64,000 nucleotides of DNA, taken from Diphasiastrum complanatum. Taxonomy: Eukaryota; Streptophyta; Lycopodiopsida; Lycopodiales; Lycopodiaceae. Numbering within the stretch: position 1 is the stretch's first letter; every line of letters begins with the position of its first letter. The stretch is taken from the NCBI GenBank assembly GCA_029204225.1, contig CM055109.1, forward strand, positions 20,390,349 to 20,454,348, read 5' to 3'. The notes beneath the pieces were generated by a model. That model saw nothing but the letters and a program-made list of their open reading frames with translations. It made no database searches and had not been told where the DNA came from. Positions 38,590 to 49,750 of the stretch are shown one piece after another. The translations under genes were made by a program, and so were the position numbers.

Positions 38590-39050
38590 TGAAGTATGGT
38601 GGGGACTAAATTTGTACATACTGAGTCATGATGTTGCACTTTCTGTGAGTTGTTCATATGCTAATTTATGGCATCAAAGATTAGGTCATTTAAACATGCG
38701 TTCAATCTTGTATATGCATCACAATAAAATGGTTATGGACATGAATATAATTGCTGTCACCACAACTAATCAGACTATCTGTGAAAATTGTCTACTAGGG
38801 AAACAACCTAGGATGAGATTTCCTAGAGGACAAGCCAAAAGGGCGAAGTCCATCTTGTCACTGATACACGGTGACTTGTGTGGTCCTATGAGCGACTTCA
38901 AGCTATACACTAAGAATCAAATTGGTTAGAGGATCAAGGCCCTACGGTCTGATTCAGGGGGAGAGTTCTTGTCAAATGAGATGAAGGACTACCTATCTTC
39001 ATGTGGCGTGCACCACCAGTTTACTACGAGCTACACTCCACAACAGAACG
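38590..39050 (+). pseudogene. Copia F: pre-integrase and integrase N-terminal half
   Basis: Contains the zinc-binding pre-integrase block (LWHQRLGHLNM ... CENCLLGKQ) and HGDLCGPM of the integrase core start. After one stop (38,927) and an internal deletion it continues in the same frame with ALRSDSGGEFLSNEMK and SYTPQQNG. It ends exactly at TPQQNG, and the next residues of a copia integrase (VAERKNRT) are at 31,784 on the other strand. Confidence 0.85.
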
Positions 39051-39526
39051 GTAGTGATTCCTAGATTATAGGACCTACACCTAAGTTTAAGGTGAGAAAT
39101 TGACCAACTAGTCACCTACTAGGCATGACTCTGGAAAATAGACTAGGGTTTGATTTTAGGAAAAAAATGTTGAGTTAACTTCCTTATTAAATGCTGGAAA
39201 TTCACCTAACTTTACAAAGAAGTCACTTTTGCTATGTATTCCATCTCTCCATAGTGATCTCGAGCTAGTTCACTATGTACATTGAGTTTTTGTGATCCAA
39301 ATGCAACCAAATCAATTTGTACTTTTCAAGCAGTAATACAGCCTATAGTACACATGTGACAAGTCGGATTTAGTGATTAATCAATGCTAATAATTGTTCT
39401 TGCTTGTTGATTATCAAATCGCCAATCTAGATCAACTTTTTTGTGTCTAGTTTTTTAATAGGTTGCAATCACCCTTGTGGATCTTTTGTAGATCCATTTA
39501 TGGTCCTAAAGTACAGTACTTTCACA
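39051..39526 (+). repeat. LTR B, right-hand part
   Basis: From GTAGTGATTCCTAG on it matches the reverse complement of 44,183-44,567 (GAAGTCACTTTTGCTATG, CTAGTTCACTATGTACATTG). There is an extra stretch of about 135 bases near 39,066-39,205 and a shorter middle. It ends CTTTCACA. The first 160 bases of the LTR are missing here and are present at 31,789-31,949. Confidence 0.8.
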
Positions 39527-39540
39527 TGGTATTTGATCCA
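39527..39540 (+). other. Primer-binding site of element D (degenerate)
   Basis: TGGTATTTGATCCA follows the LTR end CTTTCACA directly. It keeps TGGTAT of the iMet-type site. Confidence 0.5.
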
Positions 39541-39909
39541 AGTACAAGAGCATAACCCATTGATCTAATGCAAATCCATTTTTAGCAAGTATTGGTGCTA
39601 AAAACTAGGAGGGCGAACTAGAATCTACGTTTTGGTGAGGGAATTTGATTCCAAAATTGGTAGGGATCCAAATCTGTATTGTCCACACATGTGGGCATCT
39701 CTGAACCGACAATTGATGCACTACATTTATTTGATCACCAAAAATCCAATTTGTGAGTTCTTAATGTGATTTTTGGTGCCAATCCTAGGAAAAGCTACCA
39801 AGATTGAGTGCCATTCATTAAATTTGACATAGGGTCATGAGATCTAATTAATCTAGGCTGAAATCAGGTCCTCTAGATTTTTTTTACAGGTCTTGAAAGT
39901 ACATCAAGA

Positions 39910-41699
39910 CATTAGGGCCTTTTTTGAACTCAAAAAGGGCCTCTTTACTAATCTGGATTAGTGTTAATGACGACACGTGTACCAATAAAAGTGTGACAAT
40001 TAAGCAAGAATGGTCCATATGACATGGCAGATTCAATGGTGTAGATTAAATCAAGTGTGGGCCCACAAAGTACACCTCTAGCATTAACCCTACATGGATA
40101 CACTTGAAAGTACCTAGTAACCAACAATAGCTACACATAGTACCTAGTAGCCAACAATAGGACAACAACTAGTGCTCTAGGTGAGACATAGACTTGCAAG
40201 TCTCATTTAATGCCCAAGTACATTTCAAATTTGAAACTTGCTTATGAATTTTAATCAACCCACTTTTGTGTCCCCCTTCACATTCAAACTAAGACTACCT
40301 CACTTTCATTAGCCTTTCACATACCAAATAATTTATTTTTTTCAGATGGATATCATTTTTTTCAAAATTGACCTTTGGAATACATTTTTATTTCGTCATG
40401 GACTTAGTCTGTTTGATCTCAGAATCTCAAAAAAAGTGTTTAGAACTCAATTTGTTTTTATTAGTTTACAAATAAAAATATATCTCGGAGGCCAGTTTTT
40501 CGTTTTTCTTTGGCCCAAAATCGCGATTTTTGGCCGTTTCGCTTCATCAGAAGGCCAAAAATTGCGTTTCGGACCAAAAAAAAAAAATTCATTTTTTTTT
40601 TCAAAATCACGGTAAGGCGCGATTTTTACCGTGATTTTGAAAAAAAAAAAAAAAAAAGGATAAATTTTGGTAAGAAACGCAATTTTGGCCTTTTGATGAA
40701 GCGAAACGGCCAAAAATTGCGATTTCGGGCCAAAAAAAAACAAAAAACTGGCCTCCGGGGGATGCATTTTTGTTTCGCTATGGATTTAGTCTGTTTGACC
40801 TCAGAACCTCAAAAAAGGTGTTTATAAGTCAATTTGTGTTTATTAGTTTGCAAACAGAAATACATCCCAAAAACTAGTTTTTCGTTTTTTTTTTGGTTCG
40901 AAATCGCGATTTTTGGCCGTTTCGCTTCATCAAAAGGCCAAAAATTGCGTTTCGAACCAATTTTTTTTTTTTTTTAAAATCATGGTAAGGCGCGATTTTG
41001 GGCCGTTTGACCAAGCAGCCCAAAATCGCGCCTTACCGTGATTTTGAAAAAAAAAAAATTGGTCCGAAATGCAATTTTTGACCTTCTGATGAAGCGAAAC
41101 GGCCAAAAATTGCGATCTCGGGCCAAAAAAAAAAAACGAAAAACTGGCTTCCAAGATATATTTCTGTTTGCAAACTAATAAAAACAAATTGACTTATAAA
41201 TACCTTTTTTGAGGTTCTGAGGTCAAACAAACTAAATCCATTGCGAAATAAAAATGTATCCTGAAGGCCAATTTTGAAAAAATAATATCCATTTGAAAAA
41301 AATAAATTATTTGATATGTTAAAGGCTAATGAAAGTGAGGTAGTCTTAGTTTGAATGTGAAGGGGGACACAAAAGCGGGTTGATTAAAATTCATAAGCAA
41401 TTTTCAAATTTGAAATGTACTTGGGCATTAAATGAGGCCTACAAGTCTATGTCCCACCTAGAGCCCTAGCTGTTGTCCTATTGGAACCAAGACAATGAAT
41501 ATGCTAGTCTTGCCTTACAAAGTACCTACAAAAGTCTATGGATGATGGGACCTATATTTAGCCCTTAACTCTTGCTCACCCTATGTGGTAACCCAAGGTA
41601 AAAGTGCCACGTAGGATTGATTAACACTAAACTAATTATGATTAACAAACCTGTTTAGGTAAGGAAGAGCCCTTTTTGAGTCCAAAAAGGGCCCTAATG
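39910..41699. repeat. 1.8-kb nested palindrome of alternating inverted units
   Basis: Outer arms: 39,910-40,381 pairs with 41,262-41,699 (ends CATTAGGGCC and GGCCCTAATG; also CCCAAGTACATTTCAAATTT with its reverse complement). Inside lie four units in alternating orientation: 40,382-40,626 (+), 40,629-40,760 (-, short), 40,761-41,001 (+), 41,018-41,261 (-). Each contains CGATTTTTGGCCGTTTCGCT and a GGTAAGGCGCGATTTT end next to an A/T run. There is no ORF with protein character. It could be a foldback-type or long-TIR DNA element. I found no convincing target duplication. The units would fold into long hairpins if transcribed. Confidence 0.85.
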
Positions 41700-41951
41700 A
41701 GTGTGATGAGATTTAGTCATGCTTTTGTCCAAAAATAGCCAAAATTGATAGAATTTGATATGTCATTGATGGAATCTCATCTAATCTGCATTTCATATTT
41801 GTGAGGGAGTGTAAGAACTGTGACTAGAAGTCCAAGAGAGGGCTAGAAGTGAAATTTGAGGCAATCAAGACAAAGTGAGACCTTTGTGAGTTTGTAGGAC
41901 CAAATCAATTTCAATTATTTTTATAGCATTGTTTTGTAGAACCCTTCCTGT
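41700..41951 (+). other. Non-coding, probable leader of element D
   Basis: No gene. By the inversion model this follows the D primer site and palindrome, and once led to the D gag now at 47,058. Confidence 0.4.
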
Positions 41952-42420
41952 TTATGTTATTGGACTTATTGTATGAAGCATATGCTTTGGTTTATGTTCT
42001 TGGACTTACTGTATGAAGCATGTGCTTTGGTTTATGTTATTCCAGAATCTTGCTACATACACATTTATAACTAAGTTTTCCTATATCCATATGTAACCAT
42101 GGTAGGTCTAATGACCAATTCATCATTGCATATTATCTACTAAATACCATTCTTATTCATATATTTTGAAGCAACATTATCCTTTGAGAACATGCAACCA
42201 AAATCTGTTTAGAGCCCAAACTTGAATAGTCATCGTGAGGGAATCTTGTGACGAAGTCATGATTTTTCCAGAATGTATGCTTCTTCTCACGATACATTGT
42301 GTGTAACAAATCTAGGTCTATGTTATGAAATGAGTTTCAACAAGCTCTAAATGAGTGTTAAACATTGCACCATAAAATAGCATTATCTTTCGAACCCTAT
42401 TTGTCATTAAGAACAATCTA
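41952..42420 (-). repeat. Repeat R, left part, inverted
   Basis: The reverse complement matches 9,890-10,280 (CATATGGATATAGGAAA, ACTTCATACA(T)CAAGTCCA(A)TAACA, TGGTGCAATGTTTAACA). A 50-base piece (TGGACTTA(T/C)TGTATGAAGCAT) is duplicated in this copy at 41,960 and 42,001. The continuation of R is absent at the 41,952 edge and is found at 47,112. Confidence 0.75.
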
Positions 42421-42456
42421 TCATATTAAGATATCTTAGAAGCATAACATTCTATA

Positions 42457-44170
42457 CTAATGTGCCTCATAAAGATTATAAAGATCATAGAGATCATAAA
42501 AGTGTTGATGATCAAGATTAAGCATACTAGCTTGACTAGTCCACATACTATGAACTTTATCCATGATGGATCTAATTTTGATATCGAATGCTAACTTCAT
42601 CTTTTTGAGGCTAAATACTTTCTCAAGGATGTAAGTGCCCTCTTTGGATGCTTCACTCAATCTCAAGAGAAGTTTAAAAAATGTCTCATAACATGTAAAA
42701 ACATGATTTTTCAAACTCATTCTTGCTCTTACTAGATCTGCAAGCATACTTTTGATGATACAATATCTTGCTTTTAAATTGTTTTGGAAACATATCTAAG
42801 CCAACAATGACAAGAAATATGTCCATACAATAGACATCATCCAAAACTAGAATTGCCTTACTTAAAATTTGAGATGTAAAAATCTCAATAAAGCAAGATA
42901 GTACATCAAATAATGGAATAGAAGCATAAGTGAGAATGTTGGAGTGGATATCACCTGAAACTTGCCTCTTTTTACTATAGATAAATAGCCATAAAGACTC
43001 GGCCTTGCCTCTTGAAGATCTCCTTGAATACATGTGTTGAGGAGGCTCCTCCTCAAACCTCAATCCCATCACATCTTGACTATCTTCAATAGAAATAATT
43101 TGTGATGCGCATCTTAAGATGCCTTGATCTTGGCCCCTTACAAGGTTGAATGTTGATCTTCATAAAGTATGATATCATCTCTATTCTCAATCACCTTTGA
43201 GGTAGAGAGTATAAAGGCTTTATAGGCCTCCTTGGTGGATAAACATCCAACCAAGATCCATAAACTTGGATCTCCAAAATTGGAATGTCCCAATCTCCTA
43301 TGCCATAACTCCTCCTTGGAAATAGTAGTCATAAAAGCAACATCACAAAAGTTTTCACTTTCATGTGGATTTAATTTAAAAATGCCACCATATCTAGATC
43401 CATGTGCAAGGATCTCATCACCTCTCTTAATAATACAGATATTGATGTTGAATTTCACATCAAGGTCATTATAAAGCAACTTTCCAATACTTATAAGGTT
43501 CTTTTTTATTCTAGGAGCAAAAAGAACATTGGAAAGAGATAAAACTTTAGAAGATGCAAGCTTCAAGGGAATACTCCCAATTCCTTCAATAGTATATGCA
43601 TGATCATTTGTTGTGTATATTGATTACTTAAATTCTTGATAAGGTACAATAGAATCGAAAGAATTCTTGGAGCAACACATGTGTGATGAAGCACCACTAT
43701 CAATATACCATGATCCATCCTTCCTTAAGGGTGTAGAGGAGAAACTTGATACCACAAGGGATCCTTCTCCTTCACTTGCAATGGATTCTTTTTCTTTCTC
43801 ATTGATGATCTTGGCTTGCTTGAGGTGATTCTTCTTCTTGAAGTAATTAGTGACATAATGCCCCTTCTTTCTACAAAAGAAACACTTAATCTTCTTTTTC
43901 CTAAATTTGGAGGTAGAAGGATGTGATGAATCATCTTCTGATTCTCCATCTTTGTCTTTGTCCTTTGCTTTGTCTATGGTGAAGGCTTGATAATTTTGGT
44001 TCTTGCTCCTCCCTTTGTGCTTGTCTTTGACAAAGAGGGCTGTGCCATCTTCAATATGTTTGAGAGATAGCTTATCCATCCTCAAAAGCTTATACTTTTG
44101 TCTTGATTCCTCAGAAATAAGAATTCCTTGAAGAGTCTCCAAGTTGGGTAACTCCTCCTTGATAGCATAG
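42457..44170 (-). pseudogene. Copia E: gag C-terminal half, protease, no integrase core
   Basis: Starts with the gag continuation VQSYAIKEELPNLETLQGIL and a zinc knuckle CFFCRKKGHYVTNY (last Cys replaced by Tyr). The protease centre WYIDSGASSHM is intact. After a stop and frame change comes LSNVLFAPRIKKNLISIGKL and the pre-integrase LWHRRLGHSNFG. This is followed directly by post-integrase sequence (KAFILSTSKVIENRDDII), so the integrase core is deleted. The rest (43,072-42,457) is scrambled pol-like sequence (MGLRFEEEPPQHMYSRRSSR). Confidence 0.8.
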
Positions 44171-44182
44171 GATTGGACAAGT

Positions 44183-44725
44183 TGTGAAAGTACTAAACTT
44201 TAGGACCATAAATGGATCTACAAAATATCCAAAAGAGTGACTGGATGCTTGCTTTACAATCTATCAAAAAACTAGACACAAAAAAGTTGATCTAGATTGG
44301 CAATTTGACAATCAACAAGTAAGAACAATCAATAGCATTGATCAATCAGTAAATCTGACTTGGCACATGTGTACTACAGACTGTAGAACAGCCTGCAAGC
44401 AGAGAAATAAGTAAAAATTGATTTGGTTTCATTTGGATCACAACAACTCAATGTACATAGTGAACTAGCTCAAGATTGCCAATGAGCTCCGAAAATAATC
44501 TATCTCCTCACTATCAGTGGAGAGATGGAATACATAGCAAAAGTGACTTCCTTTCTAGGAATCACTACCAAAATGACATGACCAACCCTTTAGACTTGAT
44601 CTAACCTATAGTAGGGTAGGTTTCCCACGTGGCTCCATGAACTCACATGTGTGGATGTACATTTTACATGATTCTACATTGTTTTTTATCAAGCTAGATT
44701 TGCCAATTTTTGGCAATTCTTCACA
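44183..44725 (-). repeat. LTR B, complete, 543 bp
   Basis: On the minus strand it starts TGTGAAGAATTGCC after a purine tract (AAATTTGAGGAG) and ends CTTTCACA. It is the 3' LTR of element D by position. It interrupts the E gag: the flank ACTTG resembles CCTTG at the other broken gag end (31,950). Confidence 0.85.
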
Positions 44726-44741
44726 CTCCTCAAATTTAGCT

Positions 44742-44933
44742 GGATCTGTTTACAACTCTCTTGCTAGATAAATGAATGCTTTTAGAAGTGTCTAAAAAAT
44801 CTAGCTACAAACAAGAAATTTTTGAAACTCCAATAGAGAATGATGTCCATGAAGGATCTTTCACCACCTCCTAGAAGATCCCTTACAAGATGTTCCACAA
44901 ATGTGTCTATATACGTGTAGCACACTTCAAACA
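44742..44933 (-). pseudogene. Element D reverse transcriptase scrap
   Basis: The phrases YIDTFVEHLVRD and GGERSFMDIILY parallel SIDTPMEHIVKD and DERSFENITLF of the copia at 54.7 kb. So a piece of the reverse transcriptase C-terminus survives next to the 3' LTR. Confidence 0.6.
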
Positions 44934-46004
44934 CTATACATCATGCCAAGCCATGGATTTCAAGGCATTTTGTGCACTTGAAGATACATCAATTAAACTA
45001 TTAAGTGCATACATAATGTTTCCAAAGATAACTTGCCTTGCTTGATCCATATGATTGAGCCTTGATGGCTCCATCTTGATACTCAAAGTTCTTCTTGGAG
45101 TCCTCAGGTCTTGAGCTTGCTCCTCCACTTGACTTGACTCTAAACCATCAATGAACCGAATAAGGTGTTCATCCAAAGGTGCTTCTTCAAGTTTACAGAT
45201 CTTCCACTCTTGAAAGATCACATTTTCACCATTGACAACTTCTTTGGTGGAAAACATGTAGATTCTACAATTTCTACTTGAAGAGCAAAACATTACTATT
45301 ATTCCTATCATTGAAGTAGGATAATATTTGGTCCTCACATTGGAATGATCATGCACAAAGCATGTGGACACAAAGATTTTCACAATAAATGATGTTTCAT
45401 CTTTTATGACTCTATTCAAACTATTACAAAAATAGTTATCCAATGAAATTTCTTTATCAACAACAAATGTAGATTTGAAAGCATCTAATTTCATTGTCTT
45501 GTCATACAAAATACTAAACACCTTGAATCTTAAAGATAAGAAACAAGCCACTTTATGCCTACTAATACTATCCAAAAAGTATTCAAAGATAGTAGGCTCT
45601 CCAATGCTCTCCACCCTTGCAAGATGCACGCTTGAATGGCCAATTTGCATGCAATTTGATGACTCAGCCTTTGTCATTGAGGACCTCCTTGGAACTCTCA
45701 TTCTTTGAGGCTGATCCTCAAGATCTTCCTCCTTTTGATGCTCCTCAATGCTAGCAAGTTCACACTTTTCCAAGTCCACTTGATTGATCTCCTCCTTTGC
45801 CAAGTTCACATTCTCAAAAGCAATATTAGCTTCCAATTTAAAGAATCTTCCATGTTTAGATCCTTTTGCAATGCAAACATCATTCTTCAAAATGGAACAA
45901 ACTCCATGTTTAAAGTGGACATCCAAATCACTTTCCAAAAGTTGATCAACACTTAGCATATTCTTGGTAATTGATGGTACATAAAGAACATTTTCTAGAT
46001 CCAT
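44934..46004 (-). pseudogene. Element D: 356-residue open pol frame lacking catalytic cores
   Basis: An uninterrupted ORF. Residues 1-55 are the protease C-terminus (NVLYVPSITKNMLSVDQLLE). The middle is partly integrase-like (KVFSILYDKTMKLDAFKSTF). Residues about 225-280 resemble the end of integrase (CFVHDHSNVRTKYYP, then KEVVNGENVIFQEW), and the rest is linker. No D, D or E of an integrase active site and no reverse transcriptase is present. An ORF this long is odd among such decayed neighbours. Confidence 0.7.
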
Positions 46005-47112
46005 ACTTATTGAGGATTCTAGATAAAAAGAGATGGTACCAACACATCTATTCTACACCCTTCATCACTTGTAGTACAAGAAAACTTTTTAGCATCATTA
46101 GATGAGTGTAAAGTTGAGAAAAAGTCCTTTTCACAAGTCATGTGGGAGCTATCCCCACTATCAATCCACCAAGTGTCTGAGGATGTAGATGCCATCAAGA
46201 ATACATCTCCTTAATTCTCCTCCTCTTCATGTGCATGGTTTCCTTGTTTGTCATCCTCCTCTTGTGCTCTTTGCGTCTTGTAGCATTCGAATGTGTAATG
46301 CCCCTTCTTTACACAAAAGAAGCATTTTTACTTTGACTTGTCCTTTGCCTTTGAACTTGATGCTTGATCCTCCTCCTTTGCCTCCTTTGCATGATCCTTC
46401 TTGGATCCATTGGTCTTCTTCTTGCTCTTGAATGAGAAATTTACTCTCTCATCTCCATCTTGCAATGATAAGGAGCTCATCCTAGATTTTGCATGGAGCA
46501 TCCTATACTCTTTAGCCACTATCACACTATCAATTGATGGCAAAGTGTCTTAGATGGCAAAACTTTGAACCGAATTGGAGAACTCGTCTCCTAAGCCATT
46601 GAGAATCACTTGTACAAGCTCATTATCAAGGATCTTCTCACCAATAGAAGCCAACTCTTTGTCGAGAGACTTGATCCTTAACACATACACTTGTGCACTT
46701 TCATCACTTCTCCTCATGCTTTGTATGATTTGATTTCTTATCATAAGCACTCTTGAAATGTTGTTGGATTTATGTATAGCTTTTAAAGAATCCCAATCTT
46801 TCTTGGCAGATGTGCAAGAGGCTACCTCCATCAAGAGGTCATCACTATTATTCATTTTGATGCAATGAAGTGCTAGTCTTGCCTTCTTCTTATATCTAAC
46901 CATTCTTGTCCTCCAAGAGGCTCATTCTCTTCATCTAGGACAATGTCAAAGAGGTCTTAAATCACTAAGAGTGACTCCATCCTCACTTTCCATATTGAGT
47001 AGTTTGTAGAATTTGGCCTCTCACTAGATCCAAGAAGGAATCCACCAATGGTTCCCATCTCTCTAATGACTTGTAATAATGATGCACTTGTTGGCCCTCC
47101 CCAAGCTCTTTG
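46005..47112 (-). pseudogene. Element D: gag, zinc knuckle and protease start
   Basis: Gag likely starts at 47,058 (MGTIGGFLLGSSERPNSTNY). It has stops near 46,957 and 46,550, with LVQVILNGLGDEFSNSVQSF in between. A zinc knuckle CFFCVKKGHYTFEC follows after the stop at 46,328. The protease centre near 46,160 reads WWIDSGDSSHM (Asp for the usual Ala). About four stops or shifts separate the parts. Confidence 0.8.
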
Positions 47113-47188
47113 CTTTTGCTTTAATTCTTTTTGAACCAATGCATAAGTTGGGTAATGTCCGAATAAATCAGGGTTTGTAGGCTATAGA
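47112..47188 (+). repeat. Repeat R, right part
   Basis: TTTTGCTTTAATTCTTTTTG and GTTGGGTAAT...GAATA...AGGGTTT match 10,282-10,360 in direct orientation. The preceding part of R is at 41,952-42,420, inverted. Confidence 0.65.
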
Positions 47189-47539
47189 TTTGTAGTATGT
47201 TTTCCTCCATTTTTGGCCGTACTTTTGTTAATAATTCACAATTCTAGCTTGACTAGTTGGTCATATGACTTCTATACAGGTATAGATGATCATGATGTGG
47301 CATGTCACCACATGTGCCAAATAGGATAGGATTCCATCCATAATGATGTTCTCAAGTTTATGTAAGTGATAGCACCTTTGGAATGAGTCCAAATTATGCC
47401 TAGATCCAAGAGAGAAAAAGTAGGAGCTATTTTTGGTAGTTTTTACATTGTTGAGGGATCTCCGTGATTCCAATTCTAACTTGTTAGGGATGAAAGATCC
47501 ACTTAAAATAGCATTAGGGATAGGGTTAGGGATGCTCAC

Positions 47540-47922
47540 ACCTGCTCAAATCTGAGATGGATCACGTATATATATGTGATGATCTATCACTCAAATGAAT
47601 CAAGCAATTACGTGATTTTCCTCTTATATTGGTGCAATTTCTCTCTGTATTTGTAATTCTTTGAGTGCTTGTTATTTCTAATCCTTATTGGAGTGAATGT
47701 GGGTCTGGTGTACAATGCTCAGACTATGGGCGGCCGTTCACTCACACATGTGAAGCCATATGCAAGGATTTGGTCCATTTAGTGAGATTAAAGCATAGAT
47801 TTTGGTAGATTTTGATGGTGCAAATTGTGCTAATCTTATAGAATCATAATATATTGCTTCTCTCATCATTTCAAGTGTTTTAGGATCCTTTTTTGTTGTT
47901 ATTTTTACATGGTATTAGAGCC
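47540..47922 (+). mobile_element. LTR C end with primer-binding site
   Basis: An LTR-like stretch ends at 47,909 and is followed by TGGTATTAGAGCC (47,910-47,922), a one-base variant of the iMet site. No gag follows within the next kilobase, so the element is truncated. The LTR start is not defined. CACACATGTG is present at about 47,748. Confidence 0.5.
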
Positions 47923-48353
47923 TAAATACTGAAATGAGTTAAATCCTTGTTCTCATTCCATTTTGATCACATTTTTTTTTATCTAAATCTAGTGTAGATT
48001 GGATCTTAACATCTAGCATTGATTCTAGAACTCAAAGTGAGTCAATTCCATTGGAGATTGGTGCTGCGCGACTTCATTTGCAGGTGTTTAGTTTCTAAAA
48101 TCGGGGCAAAGTCGAATTCAATCCACATTACCAAAATAGCAAGTTTGCTTGCTCCAAGCATTGATTTCTAGGCGAGTTTTGGAGGTGATTTCATAGAGGA
48201 GGCTTTCTAGCATTCACGGAGAGGGAAGATAAGAGATTTGGGGAGTCTTCAAGGATGTTCTAAGGTGTAGAGGACACCTCCCAATGTGGTTTCAATATCA
48301 AGTTGATAGTTGTTCTTAAGTTAGATGAGTCTGAAATTATAAAGGGATAGAAA

Positions 48354-49750
48354 ATGGAGAGAGTTAGTTTTACGGTCATAAATGGAGCACTTTCGAATTC
48401 AGAACACTCAGAAGGCCTCAACTTCAGTGATCAATCAGAGAATGATATTTGGTGCTTGAAAGATTTTCAAGTACAGTTTCTCTTAAATGGATTCTATTTG
48501 GATACTTTTCTCTATGTTAACATTATGCTAAATCAATTTATTATTTCTCTTATAGGTGTTGAAAAAAGACCATGACATTCTCTCATATCCTAACATCATC
48601 AAGAATCACATGGAGGGAGTTCCACTCAGTATTTCAGGAATTGGCAACTTCAACATAGAATGGCATTTAGCAGGAGATATGAAGACATTAAAATGTATGT
48701 TCAATGTTTCTCCTAGAGCTAATTCTAAGCACCCTTGTCTGTGCTACATGAAGACAACAAAAGACATGACAAGGAGTACATGAATTTTCAAGATACCAAG
48801 ATGATCCTAATTGGAAACCTGTACTACCAATACCTATTCATAATGTTCATATTTTTACATTGCATACAAATGTGCATATAATAGAGGAAATAATATACCT
48901 TCACATCTTATTTGTGTAGAATACCAAGCCAGAGTCATCATATCTAGATTAGAGGATGTATTGTCTAAAGTAGGCTTACATAAAGGCCATGTTAAAAGAT
49001 TACAAGCTTTCAGGGAAATTAGAAAACATTATGTGTAAACCAAGCATTGGAGGATCCAAAGCTCGTAGATTTTTATAATCCAAATTTAGTACTCAATTTG
49101 GAAAGAGATAATAGCTGCAACTCAAGATTTTGAGGAACGAGGTTCTACTCGACTACTCAAAGTAGAAGTTTGGAAAAAGCTAGACAACATGGTGAAATAT
49201 TTAAGAAAAGATAAATTTTCAAACACTGATATCCAAATGATACAGAAAAAAACCAGTGAATTTGTGGATGCAGTTCAAAGTGCATGGGGAGGAGATCACA
49301 TAACATTATATGGTAAGATTTAGTTGCAACACTATTGTAGACAAATTTATGCAACTAAATTAGATACTTTTGGTACTGAATGATATATTGTTTGAATGAA
49401 ATACAACACATATTATGACATTTTTTTGCAAGGAATAGTAGAAGTCTCAATGTATGGCCATCACAAGGAATGGAAAAATCTCATTGGTAGGCAAGAGCGG
49501 CATTTCATAAAAAGTACACAACATGGTGGAACCTGCACAAAGAACAACTATATATTGCAACTATTCCAATGGTGTTAAAGAAGAGTGCAAATTCGTCATA
49601 ATACAAAATCGACAAATTATGAAAAATTTCAAAAAGCATGCAAATTTATACAAGCCAATAGACAATAGACATACAAAGATATTATGTATATTGAAATACA
49701 AAATATTACAAAGTGCAAAATTGAATCTTCAAAGGCTACTTTGTCTCTGA
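48354..49750 (+). pseudogene. Decayed multi-exon transposase-like gene
   Basis: Several coding-like blocks share one strand. The first exon begins near 48,354. After TTTCTCTTATAG (48,556) a frame contains GVPLSISGIGNFNIEWHLAG, DMKTLKCMFNVSPRANSKHP and a Cys pair. It is followed in other frames by DDPNWKPVLPIPIHNVHIFT and LHTNVHIIEEIIYLH. Another exon at about 49,080-49,312 (VEVWKKLDNMVKYLRK, SAWGGDHITLY) ends at a donor GGTAAGATT. The last block (49,430-49,750) includes STQHGGTCTKNNYILQLFQ. The GD/AD-x-K, DPxWKP and LH order recalls uncharacterised transposon-derived proteins, but I cannot name the family. It has many stops and shifts. Confidence 0.45.

Noticed and set aside
40346-41230. Phe/Lys-rich ORFs across the palindrome on both strands
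   Set aside because: They result from poly-A/T runs inside inverted units and mirror each other.
44183-44725. LTR B as 5' LTR of element E
   Set aside because: It splits the E gag frame rather than preceding it and is followed by no primer site; it fits as the 3' LTR of element D.
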